From contig JADJOD010000003.1 of the NCBI GenBank assembly GCA_016713985.1, forward strand, positions 62,001 through 126,000: DNA of 64,000 nucleotides. The letters run 5' to 3'. A program made the translations under genes and the position numbers. Source of the DNA: Lewinellaceae bacterium. GTDB taxonomy: Bacteria; Bacteroidota; Bacteroidia; Chitinophagales; Saprospiraceae. Under the pieces are notes generated by a model that saw nothing but the letters and a program-made list of their open reading frames with translations, did not search any database and was not told the origin of the DNA. The stretch's first letter is position 1. Each line of letters starts with the position of its first letter. Positions 1 through 8,631 of this stretch are shown here, piece after piece.

Positions 1-2
1 AG

Positions 3-452
3 CAGTTTTTTAACAAACACGAATTAAAAACGATCGGCGTACTGGCGGACATCATCATTCCGAAAGACCAGTATTCCGGCAGCGCCACGGACGCGGGTGT
101 GGTGGATTTTATCGAGTTCATGGCCAAAGACAAACCCGAACTGCAAACCCCGCTGCGCGGCGGTATCGGCTGGATAGACGCCCAGTCGAACAGCCGTTTC
201 GAAAAAAAATTCATCGACCTCACGCCTGCGCAACGTATTGAAATTGTGGAAGATATCGCCTACCCCAAACGCAAAAAAACGGGCATGAGCCAGGGTGTCG
301 CTTTTTTCAGCCTGATGCGCAATCTCACGGCCAGCGGTTTTTGGTCCAGCCAGATCGGCATCGCCGACATCGGTTATAAAGGCAACGTAGCCAACGTGTG
401 GAATGGCGTGCCGGAGGAGGTGATGAAGCAGTATGGGTTGGAGGGGGAGTGA
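3..452 (+). CDS. Gluconate 2-dehydrogenase subunit 3 family protein (5' partial)
   Basis: The reading frame is open from base 3, so the start lies outside the window. The visible 149 residues contain the family hallmark near the N-terminus, LADIIIPKDQYSGSA followed by VVDFIEFM, and the C-terminal GYKGNVANVWNGVPEEV segment. In this family (PF13618) the small subunit accompanies a membrane-associated GMC-type sugar/alcohol dehydrogenase and is usually exported through the Tat pathway with it. The large subunit, if present, would lie to the left of this window. The stop TGA is at 450-452. A TPR-encoding frame begins inside its last codons. I am confident of the family; the substrate cannot be told from this subunit. 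Confidence 0.85.
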   Translation, partial: QFFNKHELKTIGVLADIIIPKDQYSGSATDAGVVDFIEFMAKDKPELQTPLRGGIGWIDAQSNSRFEKKFIDLTPAQRIEIVEDIAYPKRKKTGMSQGVAFFSLMRNLTASGFWSSQIGIADIGYKGNVANVWNGVPEEVMKQYGLEGE

Positions 453-870
453 AAAGGATCTGAAGTTCAAAGTCGAGTTCGATTCAGCCTTACGTTATCT
501 GGAACGCAGTTTGGAGATTTACCAAGCCATCGGTAACCGAGCGGGCGAGGGTGCTACACTCAACAACATCAGCCAGATTCATGATGCTAATGGTGACTAC
601 AATAAATCTTTTCAATATTTGGAGCAAAGTTTGAAAGTTCGGCAGGCCATCCGCGACATCCCCGGCGTGGCGACTACTTTGAACAACATGGGTGCAATGC
701 TTTTTGAACAAAACCGCCCGGAAGAAGCCGTGCCCCTGCTAATGAAGGCGTATCAAATTTTTCAAAAAATTGGCTCACCCGATGTGCATACGACAGAAAG
801 CTGGCTGGATAAGATCATTCAAAAAATCGGCGAGGCCCGATTTCAAGAAATTGTGGCGAGCCTGAAGTAA
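433..870 (+). CDS. TPR-repeat protein, probably a 5'-truncated remnant
   Basis: This 145-residue frame contains about two and a half tetratricopeptide repeats of the YLEQSL.I.QAIG...GEGATLNNIS type seen in large Bacteroidota and cyanobacterial TPR proteins, followed by a short tail (ESWLDKIIQKIGEARFQEIV). It opens in the middle of a repeat (FDSALRYLERSLEI), has no signal peptide, and its only usable ATG lies inside the last codons of the upstream dehydrogenase subunit, in another frame. The simplest reading is that the front of a larger TPR gene was deleted and the junction lies around 453-480. It could still be translated by coupling to the upstream stop. TPRs mediate protein-protein contacts; no specific role can be given. 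Confidence 0.6.
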   Translation: MGWRGSEKDLKFKVEFDSALRYLERSLEIYQAIGNRAGEGATLNNISQIHDANGDYNKSFQYLEQSLKVRQAIRDIPGVATTLNNMGAMLFEQNRPEEAVPLLMKAYQIFQKIGSPDVHTTESWLDKIIQKIGEARFQEIVASLK

Positions 871-878
871 CCAATCCT

Positions 879-1278
879 TCAAACCCAATTCTCCAATTGC
901 AGCCCCGGAATGCGCAGGAAGTGATTTTGATTGTTGGTCACCACAGCGAGCGAGTGGCACAGGGCAGTGGCGGCAATGAGGACATCGGTGTGGCCAATCA
1001 CCTGGTTTTGTCGCCGCAACTCTGCAAAAGTGTCGGCAGCGAAGTCGGCGATTCCGGTGGTGACTGGCAAAATTTGACAATCCTGTACAAAAACCTCGAA
1101 GGCTTTCATCTGGCGGTGGGCATCCCGAAAAAGCAGGCCGTTTGATTTCGTAGTAGGTGATGACACTGACACTCAGAAACCCAAAATGGTCAAAATATTG
1201 CTCTATCCGGCGAGCAACGTTCGGATTACCTTTGATGAAAAAGGAAATGGTATCGGTATCGAGTAGGCAGGCGGTCAT
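879..1278 (-). CDS. vapC: VapC-like PIN-domain toxin, frameshifted
   Basis: Two overlapping reading frames on the minus strand join into one PIN-domain ribonuclease of about 133 residues. The first half starts at 1278 and carries the first acidic residue (LLDTDTISFF) and the second (VITYYEIK). The second half, in another frame from about 1140, carries GHTDVLIAATAL and VTNNQNHF, the remaining acidic/asparagine metal-site motifs. The switch lies near 1138-1146, where one extra base (or two missing bases) separates ...YEIK from GLLFRDAHRQ. The start codon overlaps the antitoxin stop by 4 bases (ATGA), the classic vapBC arrangement. Unlike most other frameshifts here this one is not in an obvious homopolymer, so a true inactivating mutation is possible. 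Confidence 0.75.
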
Positions 1279-1532
1279 AACGAAAACGCTCGGTCAGCAA
1301 ACATTTCCTGGCGAGTTTGGCGGGTGGTCTCCAGGAAGGCATTGAATTCCCGGTCGTCCCAGTCTTTCCAGGCGCCGGCAATTTTGGCCAGCCGGGTTTT
1401 GTAACGCGCGGTTTTGATTCGGGTGCGTTTCTTTGCCAAACCGGAAAGAAATGCGTCTACTTCGGCAAGATTTTCGGAAGGTAGTTGCCCAAGTTTGAGC
1501 AAAACGGACTGATACAACTCAATTTCGGACAT
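1275..1532 (-). CDS. Antitoxin of VapBC-like toxin-antitoxin pair
   Basis: An 85-residue protein directly upstream of, and overlapping by 4 bases, the PIN-domain toxin. It begins MSEIELYQSVLLKLGQLPSE and continues with a basic stretch (KKRTRIKTARYKTRLAKIAG) and WDDREFNAFLETTR. This matches the length and position of the small antitoxins that pair with PIN toxins in Bacteroidota, although no AbrB or ribbon-helix-helix motif is obvious to me. The WKDWDD..FNAFLETTRQTRQ tail is probably the toxin-binding part. Gene order antitoxin-toxin and the ATGA overlap indicate translational coupling. A -7 box lies 24 bases upstream. The assignment rests mainly on context. Confidence 0.7.
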   Translation of the reverse strand: MSEIELYQSVLLKLGQLPSENLAEVDAFLSGLAKKRTRIKTARYKTRLAKIAGAWKDWDDREFNAFLETTRQTRQEMFADRAFSL

Positions 1533-1555
1533 ATTCGAAAAGGTTTATTTCCTGA

Positions 1556-1586
1556 CAAAAGTAAAGTAAAATCATCAAAACCCCAA
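1556..1586 (-). promoter_or_regulatory. Bacteroidota-type promoter for the toxin-antitoxin pair
   Basis: Read on the minus strand, 1563-1556 is TACTTTTG, an exact match to the Bacteroidota -7 box TAnnTTTG, 24 bases before the antitoxin ATG. A TTG about 20 bases further upstream (1586-1584) could serve as the -33 element. The sequence match is direct; activity is inferred. Confidence 0.5.
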
Positions 1587-1596
1587 CCCAATCATC

Positions 1597-2019
1597 ATGG
1601 CAGAAGCACCCACTCCACCGCCTCAACTCACTACCCGCCCGGCCAGTCCCGACGAAGAATCTTGGCTCCAATGGCGTCGCGCCGACGAACAGGAAACCCC
1701 CAAACGGCTGGAAGAAGGCGCCAAATTCTGCGCCGGCTTATACGCAATCACCTACACCATCCTGCTGGGCTACGATCCTGATGCACTGAAAAACGCAAAC
1801 GAAACCAACATGAAATTCATCGCCGGGTTGTGGTTGGTATCGCTCGTAGCAGCGTTTTGGGTGGTGTTTCCGATGCCATACGCTTATCGTTCCGATTCCG
1901 CAGCATCCATCGAGGCCATGCACAAGCGGCTGGTGAAGTTCAAGTATCGGGCGCTGCTGCTTAGCGCAGGGCTATACTTGCTGGCCTTGGGAATGTTGAC
2001 TTGGGTATATTTGCACTGA
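1597..2019 (+). CDS. Hypothetical membrane protein
   Basis: A 140-residue protein with a proline-rich, charged N-terminus (about residues 1-40, including SWLQWRRADEQETPKRLEEG) followed by hydrophobic segments at about 44-58, 72-92 and 117-139 (GLWLVSLVAAFWVVF; ALLLSAGLYLLALGMLTWVY). It is therefore likely an inner-membrane protein with a cytoplasmic front. I do not recognise a family. It stands alone, between the divergently transcribed toxin-antitoxin pair and a DUF1501 gene on the same strand. The ATG at 1597 is the first good start and follows an AT-rich leader. Confidence 0.6.
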   Translation: MAEAPTPPPQLTTRPASPDEESWLQWRRADEQETPKRLEEGAKFCAGLYAITYTILLGYDPDALKNANETNMKFIAGLWLVSLVAAFWVVFPMPYAYRSDSAASIEAMHKRLVKFKYRALLLSAGLYLLALGMLTWVYLH

Positions 2020-2061
2020 AGCAAGTAATATCGCCTTTTTTGATCCTTTTGTAGCATATAT

Positions 2062-3516
2062 ATGCCAACCATGACAAACCCTCTCCTCGAACACCACCTC
2101 CACTTTAACCGCCGCACCTTCCTGCACCGCGCTTCCGTCGGTATCGGCAGCCTCACGCTGGGTTCCTTGTTATCGCGTTGCGGCACAGGCGGTGGCGAAC
2201 CGGCCGACAACCTGGCAGGCCTGCTGCCTCATTTTGCACCCAAAGCCAAACGGGTGATCTATCTCTTCCAAAGCGGCGCGCCCTCGCAATTAGAACTGTT
2301 CGACTGGAAACCTGTGCTGCGCACCATGAACGGCCAGGAATTGCCCGAATCCGTGCGCAAAGGTCAGCGCCTTACCGGTATGACGGCCAATCAGAAGCGG
2401 TTTCCACTCGCCGGCTCGCTGGCGAAGTTTACCCAACACGGCCAAAGCGGCGCCTGGCTCAGCGACCTGCTGCCTTATACATCGCGGGTGGTCGACGAGT
2501 TGTGTATCATCAAATCCATGCACACCGAGGCCATCAACCACGACCCGGCGGTGACCTTTTTCCAGACGGGCAACCAACAACCCGGTCGCCCGAGTGTGGG
2601 CTCCTGGCTGAGTTACGGCCTCGGCAGCGAAAACGCCAATCTGCCGGCCTATATCGTGTTGCTGTCTCGCGGGCAGGGAAACATCCAGCCTTTAGCCTCG
2701 CGCGTGTGGGGCAGCGCCTTCCTGCCGAGTGTACACCAGGGGGTGCAATTCCGCATGGGAAAAGACCCCGTGCTTTACCTGCGCGACCCCGAAGGAATGG
2801 ATTCGATCAGCCGGCGGGCGATGCTCGACAAAATCGCCGACCTCAACCGCCTGCACCTCGAAGAATTCGGCGATCCGGAGATCAACACCCGCATCAGTCA
2901 GTATGAAATGGCTTACCGGATGCAAACGTCCGTACCCGAATTACTCGATCTGTCCGACGAGCCCGAATCCACGTTCCGCCTGTACGGCACCGATGCCATG
3001 ATGCCCGGTACTTTTGCTGCCAATGCGCTGATGGCGAGGCGTTTATCGGAGCGCGGCGTGCGTTTTGTACAACTTTATCACATGGGCTGGGATGCCCATT
3101 CCGACGTGCTGGGTATGACCGGGCGCCTGGCGAAAGACGTGGACCAGGCCAGCGCGGCACTCATTACCGACCTGAAGCAGCGGGGACTGCTGGACGAAAC
3201 GCTCGTCATCTGGGGTGGAGAATTCGGTCGCACCAACTATTCCCAGGGCCTCGACGCGGGTTTCGGGCGCGACCACCACCCGCGCTGCTTCAGCATCTGG
3301 ATGGCCGGCGGAGGGGTGAAACCCGGCATTGTTTACGGCGAAACGGACGAATTGGGCTACAACATTGCCGAAAATCCGGTGCATGTGCACGATTTCCAGG
3401 CTACCTTGTTACACCTGATGGGGATTGACCACGAACGGTTTACGTTCACGTATCAGGGCAGGCGGTTCCGGCTCACGGACGTGGAGGGCAGTGTTGTGCG
3501 GGATATTCTGGCTTAG
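2062..3516 (+). CDS. DUF1501 domain-containing protein (Tat-exported)
   Basis: A 484-residue protein that begins with a twin-arginine type leader (RRTFLHRASVGIGSLTLGS, about residues 18-36) and then shows DUF1501 features: VIYLFQSGAPSQLELFDWKP, the alkaline-phosphatase-superfamily-like GGEFGRTNYSQGLDAGFGRDHHP and WMAGGGVKPGIVYGETDELG. DUF1501 proteins are secreted, resemble sulfatases/phosphatases in fold, and are often encoded next to DUF1800 or DUF1553/cytochrome-like partners; no partner is adjacent here, though a second DUF1501-DUF1800 pair lies at 36.3-39.0 kb. Two in-frame ATGs (2062 and 2071) are possible starts. Biochemical activity of the family is not established. Confidence 0.85.
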   Translation: MPTMTNPLLEHHLHFNRRTFLHRASVGIGSLTLGSLLSRCGTGGGEPADNLAGLLPHFAPKAKRVIYLFQSGAPSQLELFDWKPVLRTMNGQELPESVRKGQRLTGMTANQKRFPLAGSLAKFTQHGQSGAWLSDLLPYTSRVVDELCIIKSMHTEAINHDPAVTFFQTGNQQPGRPSVGSWLSYGLGSENANLPAYIVLLSRGQGNIQPLASRVWGSAFLPSVHQGVQFRMGKDPVLYLRDPEGMDSISRRAMLDKIADLNRLHLEEFGDPEINTRISQYEMAYRMQTSVPELLDLSDEPESTFRLYGTDAMMPGTFAANALMARRLSERGVRFVQLYHMGWDAHSDVLGMTGRLAKDVDQASAALITDLKQRGLLDETLVIWGGEFGRTNYSQGLDAGFGRDHHPRCFSIWMAGGGVKPGIVYGETDELGYNIAENPVHVHDFQATLLHLMGIDHERFTFTYQGRRFRLTDVEGSVVRDILA

Positions 3517-3527
3517 CGGATGATATG

Positions 3528-3678
3528 AGACAGGATTTACAGGATTTACAGGTTTTGATTTTCGTCGGCGAAGCCGACTTTAACCTTTACAAGTTATTGC
3601 AATAGTTACTTGACCCTTGGGTTTTTTTATCTCGTCGGCGAAGCCGACTTTAACCTGTAGATCATGTAAATCCTGTCT
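3528..3678. repeat. Nested inverted repeat with two GTCGGCGAAGCCGAC palindromes
   Basis: Outer arms are AGACAGGATTTACAGG (with the 9-mer ACAGGATTT tandemly repeated) at the left and CCTGTAGATCATGTAAATCC-TGTCT at the right. Inside are two identical copies of GTCGGCGAAGCCGACTTTA (3564-3578 and 3634-3648), each itself a palindrome. The whole sits between the convergent DUF1501 and amidotransferase genes, so it could end transcription from both sides. The outer ACAGGATTTACAGG motif resembles a dispersed repeat seen in many environmental Bacteroidota. Confidence 0.7.
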
Positions 3679-3721
3679 AAACTTAAACTTGTCCCGACGT
3701 AGATGCCGGGCAAACGACCCG

Positions 3722-4528
3722 CTACACCAGTTCCGCAGTCAGTTGCTCGATGGCGTTTTCCAAAAACCCGGGTATCACCGTTTCAAAAGTGCGGCGGATT
3801 TTGGCCGGATTGGCCAGATCGCGGATCATCCGGTCGTACCGGGCTTCGCCGTGTTCTTCCACGATCGCATTGCGGCGTTCTTCTTCCATAAAATAAGTCA
3901 GCAAACCTTCGGGATCTGCCTCCGGGTGGAACTGCGTGCCGATGATTTCGGGACTGAACCGGATCGCCATTACAGCGCGTTCGTAGTGCATATGCGGGCG
4001 CATTTTTTCCAAACAAAGGATATGCGCACCCATCGCGGCGAGGCGATCGTTGTTCGGATTGACCACCTGGTACCGGCGGAAATCGGCGATATAAAACGGG
4101 TCGGGCAGTTTTTCAAACAAAGTTTCTTCTTTGCCCCAGTGTGTTTTGTGAACCGGGTACGTGCCGAACGACATTTTATAGCGCTGCGTTACGTCGCCAA
4201 TGCCGAAATGGTAGCAGGCCATCTGGAAGGAATGGCAAATAAAAAAGACGTGTTTTCTGGGTTCATTGCGCAGATTCCACTGCCAGAGTTGTCCGATAAG
4301 GTTGAAAAAAGGCGCCTGCCACTGGCCTTCACTTTCGAGCGGGTCGCCGGGCCCTCCCGAAAAAAGATAAATGTCGTAGGAGAGATCGGGAATTTCACAA
4401 CGGGCACGTACGTCGAAACGATCGAATTCGAGCACGTCGGAATAGCGGTTCAGGATGTTTTGCAGCATCGGAATCCCGCGATTCGATTCGCCGTTATACA
4501 GGTCTACAAGAGCAACACGAAGAAGCAT
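3722..4528 (-). CDS. Class I glutamine amidotransferase (GMP-synthase-like)
   Basis: The 268-residue product starting at the ATG at 4528 (MLLRVALVDLYNGE) is a stand-alone class I glutamine amidotransferase domain. The catalytic triad is visible: nucleophile Cys98 in FFICHSFQMACYHFG, and His201/Glu203 in TQFHPEADPEG; the glycine-rich YLFSGGPGDP at 54-63 fits the oxyanion region. A longer frame reaches 4603, but the family alignment begins at 4528. Such proteins hydrolyse glutamine, or have drifted to peptidase/transferase roles such as gamma-glutamyl hydrolysis; no synthase partner is adjacent, so the acceptor is unknown. Confidence 0.8.
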   Translation of the reverse strand: MLLRVALVDLYNGESNRGIPMLQNILNRYSDVLEFDRFDVRARCEIPDLSYDIYLFSGGPGDPLESEGQWQAPFFNLIGQLWQWNLRNEPRKHVFFICHSFQMACYHFGIGDVTQRYKMSFGTYPVHKTHWGKEETLFEKLPDPFYIADFRRYQVVNPNNDRLAAMGAHILCLEKMRPHMHYERAVMAIRFSPEIIGTQFHPEADPEGLLTYFMEEERRNAIVEEHGEARYDRMIRDLANPAKIRRTFETVIPGFLENAIEQLTAELV

Positions 4529-4781
4529 GGCATCATAAAAGTTGCCGTCCGATACACAGATAACGCTGATAATCAATCTTTTTTGCGCTAAATGCAAAAC
4601 CAACGGGAAATACGAAATAGGACAAGATCAAACCGGCCAAAACATGCGCGGTTTGGATTTAGACGAACCTTTTGAAAAAAGTTTGCCAAAAAAATCTTGA
4701 TTGGAAAAAAAATCGGCGGGATGAATAAAAGCGAAGGTCTGAAATCGGCGCGAGAGTTGGAATCGCCTCCCGCGTTTTAAT

Positions 4782-4812
4782 TTTGCCAATTACGTTTGAA
4801 GGTGTAGGTTTG
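4782..4812 (+). promoter_or_regulatory. Bacteroidota-type promoter (TTTG-N19-TAGGTTTG)
   Basis: TTTG at 4782-4785 and TAGGTTTG at 4805-4812 are separated by exactly 19 bases, matching the Bacteroidota -33/-7 consensus. Two further TAnnTTTG matches overlap it (4778-4785 and 4791-4798). Transcription would begin about 4817-4820, roughly 40 bases before the ATG of the acidic protein. Confidence 0.65.
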
Positions 4813-4856
4813 CCGTTCTTTACAACAATTATCATCTGACACTCAAAGACTTGACC

Positions 4857-5336
4857 ATGGAGTTCGTTTCGGAAAAAATTATTGACGCCATCATAGAAGA
4901 ACTGGAAGATCTGGCTGACGAGCAGTACGAACAACGGATGGAAGCTTTCGCCGAAGCGCAACCCGTTTTATTCGCCTGGCTGTTCAGCGAACAATTCGAC
5001 CTGTTGTCGGATGATGAAAAAGGTTACCTGCAATACCTGGCCCTCATCGCCTGGCAGTCCATCGTGCGGGTAAACGGGGCCGTGGAAGCCGTTTCAGAAG
5101 AGCAGATCGGCGATGCGGAAGAGCAAAATTTCGAGATACTGGAAGCCTCTGCCGAAAAAAAATTCCGCGACCGCCTCAATCCTTTTTTCGAAAACACCGA
5201 CCAGGAAGACCTGCTCGCTTTTGCCGAAGAGGCCGTCCTGGAATCTGATGATGACCCCGAATCATTCGTCACCAAAGAAGGCCGCGAGCCCATCTTCATC
5301 GCACTGAAAACGATGATAGATGTGTTGGCGCAATAG
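4857..5336 (+). CDS. Hypothetical acidic protein
   Basis: A strongly acidic protein of about 159 residues (MEFVSEKIIDAIIEELEDLA start), apparently all-helical and soluble, without signal peptide or membrane segment. Acidic runs include EELEDLADEQYE, AVSEEQIGDAEEQ and LESDDDPESF. I do not recognise the family. The ATG at 4857 is preferred to a TTG two codons upstream. It is preceded by a very good promoter and followed immediately by a 7-bp repeat hairpin; it appears monocistronic. The good promoter and consistent codon use argue that it is real. Confidence 0.65.
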   Translation: MEFVSEKIIDAIIEELEDLADEQYEQRMEAFAEAQPVLFAWLFSEQFDLLSDDEKGYLQYLALIAWQSIVRVNGAVEAVSEEQIGDAEEQNFEILEASAEKKFRDRLNPFFENTDQEDLLAFAEEAVLESDDDPESFVTKEGREPIFIALKTMIDVLAQ

Positions 5337-5417
5337 CAGTAGGCAGTAGGCAGTAGCAGTAGCAGTGGGCAGTAGCAGTGCCGCCGCCTACTGCCACTGC
5401 CTACTGCCACTGCCCAC
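5335..5417. repeat. Heptamer (GGCAGTA-type) array folded as an inverted repeat
   Basis: The stretch begins at the stop codon of the upstream plus-strand gene and ends at the stop codon of the convergent serine hydrolase. It consists of about seven direct units of AGGCAGT or AGCAGT, a short GCCGCC turn, and then the same units in reverse complement (CTACTGCC, CCACTGCC). As RNA it would fold as a long hairpin from either strand, so a bidirectional terminator-like role is plausible. Confidence 0.75.
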
Positions 5418-7082
5418 TCACTTCACCCGCTTACCCGGCATTTCCTGTCCGCCCTGGAACAACACCATTTTGGGCACCATACCCTTGTCGTCCGGGTAAA
5501 ATTCAATTTTGGCATCCACCACTTTCAGAAAAAACCGGGTGGGCGACTCTGCAAACACTTCAAAACGCTGCTGCCCGGTTGCCTGGCAAAACAATTGTGC
5601 GCCTTCCCGGGTAACTGCGATGTTGAATCCCGGCGCGAGTTCGTACTCGCCGAGGAATTTATCGAGGTCGGCCTCCGCCAGTTTTAGTTCGGTACGGGCA
5701 TCCGCCTGCTTTTTATCGGTTTTTGTCCAAAGCAGGTCTGTGGCCGTCCGGTCGCTGACAACCGCTTGTACCACTTTTTTGCCGCCACTTTTTTCCCGTA
5801 CGAATTCAATACGTGCAAATGAATTTTCGAAGAAAAACTGATCGGCGGCATACGGCATGATTTTGAATTTTGAACCGCCGGTGCGCTGCGAATACAACTG
5901 GCCGTTTTCAACACTGATTACCCGCTGTTCTTTTTTATCGTTTTCATACACACCGACGTATTGTTCCAGGGCGCCGGCATCCACCTGGATGGCCGTTGGG
6001 GCGAACGGTTTGCCGATGGCAAGCGCAGCGAGTTTGGCCGTAAGGTCGCGTGGAGGCTCGCAGTCGCAGTTGGTCAGGATGGCGACGCACAAGTCTTCTT
6101 TGGGCAAATAGACCAGGTCGCTCAAAAAGCCGTGGATGCCGCCGCCGTGCTCCACCGTTGGGCTTCCCAGCAGATTGCCCATCTGGAGCCCGTAGCCGTA
6201 GCGGGAATTTGTACCGTCGGGTAAAATATAGGGTGTGGTGGCTTTTTTCAACGATTCGGGTTTGATCACCTTACCGCTGTGCAGGGCTTTGGTCCAGGTA
6301 CACAGGTCTGCCACGGTCGACAGCAGCGAACCCGCCGCATAGGGCTGGGTCATGCTGAGAAAAGCAGCGTTGGCATAGGTACCCGGCGCATCGGCCTGCG
6401 AATAACCGGAGGCTCTGTTTTTGATAACCGGTTGGGTGTCGCCGTAATAGGACTGATTCATTCCCAAAGGTTTGAAAATGTGATCGTTGATATAGGCGGC
6501 GTAGGATTGGCCGGATACCTTTTCGATGATGTACCCGAGCAAAACATACCCGGAATTGTTGTATTTGTATTGGGTTCCCGGTTCAAAATCCATCGGCTGG
6601 TTTTTGAAAAAATCGACCAGCGCGGTGGGGGTAAAGTCTTTGCGGTGCACTTCGGGGGTCCACTCGGCCATGCCGGTGTAACTTTTGATACCCGAAGTAT
6701 GCGTCAGCAAATGTTCCACGGTAATTTTTTTTCCCTGCGTCGGGTAGTCGGGAATAAACTTCGTAATCTCATCCTGCAACGACAGTTTGCCTTGTTCCAT
6801 CAGTTGTAAAATTGCGGCCGCCGTGAATTGTTTGGATACCGATCCGATCCGGAAAACATGATCGGGAGTCATCGGAATATCCAGTTCCAGGTTGGCCATG
6901 CCGAGGGCTTTTCGGTACAATACCTTGCCGTTTTGAACAATCTGCACCGCCACCCCGGGCCTGCCGGGTTTGAAGGTTTCCTGTAAAAGCCGGTCGAATT
7001 CGGCGTCGGCGTGTTGGGAAAACGCCGGAGCGGCCAGGGTAAGAAACAGCAGTAAAAGCAGGAAATAATTTGGTTTCATCAT
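5418..7082 (-). CDS. Serine hydrolase, beta-lactamase class C / PBP4-like family
   Basis: A 554-residue secreted protein. Residues 1-22 form a signal peptide (NYFLLLLLFLTLAAPAFSQ). The beta-lactamase (PF00144) domain shows the three active-site motifs: SxxK as SVSK at 81-84, YxN as YNN at 174-176, and HGGG at 312-315 in place of KTG. A C-terminal region of about 200 residues (from about 365) holds two beta-rich, DUF3471-like segments. Such proteins act in the periplasm or outside the cell as esterases, D-aminopeptidases or peptidoglycan enzymes; classical beta-lactamase activity cannot be inferred. ATGs at 7082 and 7079 are both possible starts. It is not linked to the BlaI operon at 17-21 kb. 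Confidence 0.88.
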   Translation of the reverse strand: MMKPNYFLLLLLFLTLAAPAFSQHADAEFDRLLQETFKPGRPGVAVQIVQNGKVLYRKALGMANLELDIPMTPDHVFRIGSVSKQFTAAAILQLMEQGKLSLQDEITKFIPDYPTQGKKITVEHLLTHTSGIKSYTGMAEWTPEVHRKDFTPTALVDFFKNQPMDFEPGTQYKYNNSGYVLLGYIIEKVSGQSYAAYINDHIFKPLGMNQSYYGDTQPVIKNRASGYSQADAPGTYANAAFLSMTQPYAAGSLLSTVADLCTWTKALHSGKVIKPESLKKATTPYILPDGTNSRYGYGLQMGNLLGSPTVEHGGGIHGFLSDLVYLPKEDLCVAILTNCDCEPPRDLTAKLAALAIGKPFAPTAIQVDAGALEQYVGVYENDKKEQRVISVENGQLYSQRTGGSKFKIMPYAADQFFFENSFARIEFVREKSGGKKVVQAVVSDRTATDLLWTKTDKKQADARTELKLAEADLDKFLGEYELAPGFNIAVTREGAQLFCQATGQQRFEVFAESPTRFFLKVVDAKIEFYPDDKGMVPKMVLFQGGQEMPGKRVK

Positions 7083-7151
7083 GTTTTTGTGTGCGTCGTG
7101 TAAGATTCGTATTGATTATGCCACACTGTACTTACATGCCGTCAGGCAAAA

Positions 7152-8479
7152 TCAATTGCTCACCACCACATTATACTCTTTCGTCAGGTATTCCTTCACC
7201 CATTCCGTCGTGACCGACTTGGGCCGTTCGAGCGGCAGGGCGAGTGCCCGCGCCCAGCATTGGGCGGCCAGCACGCCAAGTGCGCGGCTTACGCCGAACA
7301 ACACGGTGTAGTAGTTGTATTCTTTGAGCCCGTAATGGATCAACACGGCACCAGAATGAGCATCCACGTTGGGCCAGGGATTTTTCACCTTGCCGAGACT
7401 GCTGAGTATGGGCGGCACCACGTCGAATATTTTCCAGACGATCTTGACGAGGTCGCTGTCCTGTACGTTGTCTTCGCAGAACTGGCGTTGGGCCATAAAG
7501 CGCGGGTCGGGTTTGCGCAACACGGCATGGCCGTAGCCGGGAATCACCCGGCCACTGGCGAGGGTGCTTTTTACGTATTCCGCGATTTGTTCGCGACTGG
7601 GTTTGGTGGTGCCGAGGGTGTCCACCATTTTTTGGATCCAGCGGATCACTTCCTGGTTGGCAAGGCCGTGCAGGGGGCCGGAGAGCGCGTTCATGGCGGC
7701 GCTCAGGGATAAGTAAGGGTCGCTGAGTGTGGAACCCACGAGTTGGGTCGTGTGTGCCGACGCATTGCCCCCTCGTGATCGGCGTGGATCGTGAGGAACA
7801 GACGCATGTATTCCTTAAAACCTTCGTCGCCAAAACCCAGCATGTGGGCAAAATTGCCGCCCCAGTCGAGTGAAATATCGGGCAACACGTGTTCACCGTG
7901 GTGATATACCCTGCGGAAGATATAGGCGGCCACACGAGGCAGTCGCGCGATGAGATTCATCGTATCCTCGTACGTGGCGTCCCAGTATTCGGTTTTGTTC
8001 ATACCGGAAGTATAACGCTGGGCGAATACGCTGGTATTCTGCATCGCCATAATACCCACTGAAAACTGCGTCATGGGATGTGTATCGGAAGGCAGCGCTT
8101 CGATGGCGCGGAAGACGTGCTCCGGCACGTTGGCGCGGCGAACCCATGCTTCGGTAAGCCATTTTACCTGTTCCCTGGTTGGTATTTCACCCACCAGCAT
8201 CAACCAGAAAAGGCCTTCCGGCAGGGGCTCTTTGCCACCCGGCACTCGCGGCAGTTTTTCACGTAATTCGGGAATGGAGTACCCGCGGAAACGGATGCCT
8301 TCTTCAGCGTCGAGCAGGGAGGGCTCCCAGATCATGCAAGTGATGTCGCGCATGCCGCCGTATACCTGGTCCAGCATGACGTCATCCACTTTTTTATCAC
8401 CGTGTTCCTTCAGTAATTCTTTTACCTCGGCGGCGAGGACTTGTGCTTTTTTGAAAAATTGTTCTTTTAACTGATCCAT
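7152..8479 (-). CDS. gltA: Citrate synthase, eukaryotic-type, split by a frameshift
   Basis: Condenses acetyl-CoA and oxaloacetate to citrate in the TCA cycle. Two minus-strand frames (8479 down to about 7770, then to 7152) join into about 442 residues, the usual length of the eukaryotic/mitochondrial-type enzyme. Catalytic motifs are PLHGLANQEV, RVIPGYGHAVLRKPDPR and NPWPNVDAHSG; the C-terminal NYYTVLFGVSRALGVLAQ-like and PLERPKS segments are strikingly mitochondrial. The break is at the run of five C at 7768-7772: adding one base restores HADHEGGNASAHTTQLVGS across the join. I regard the break as a likely sequence error because loss of citrate synthase would be severe, but a second copy elsewhere cannot be excluded. 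Confidence 0.9.
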
Positions 8480-8631
8480 ATAACAAAGCGTACGGAGGGT
8501 TAGGGCCTGGTTGATGCGTAAAGGTATGACTTTTTGTTTCCAGCGGAAAAACTACAGAGGAAACAGTGATAACGGGGTTTGGTTGGTGCTTGTTTCAATT
8601 ATAACTTCGGTATTTATCCGGAAGACAGGAT

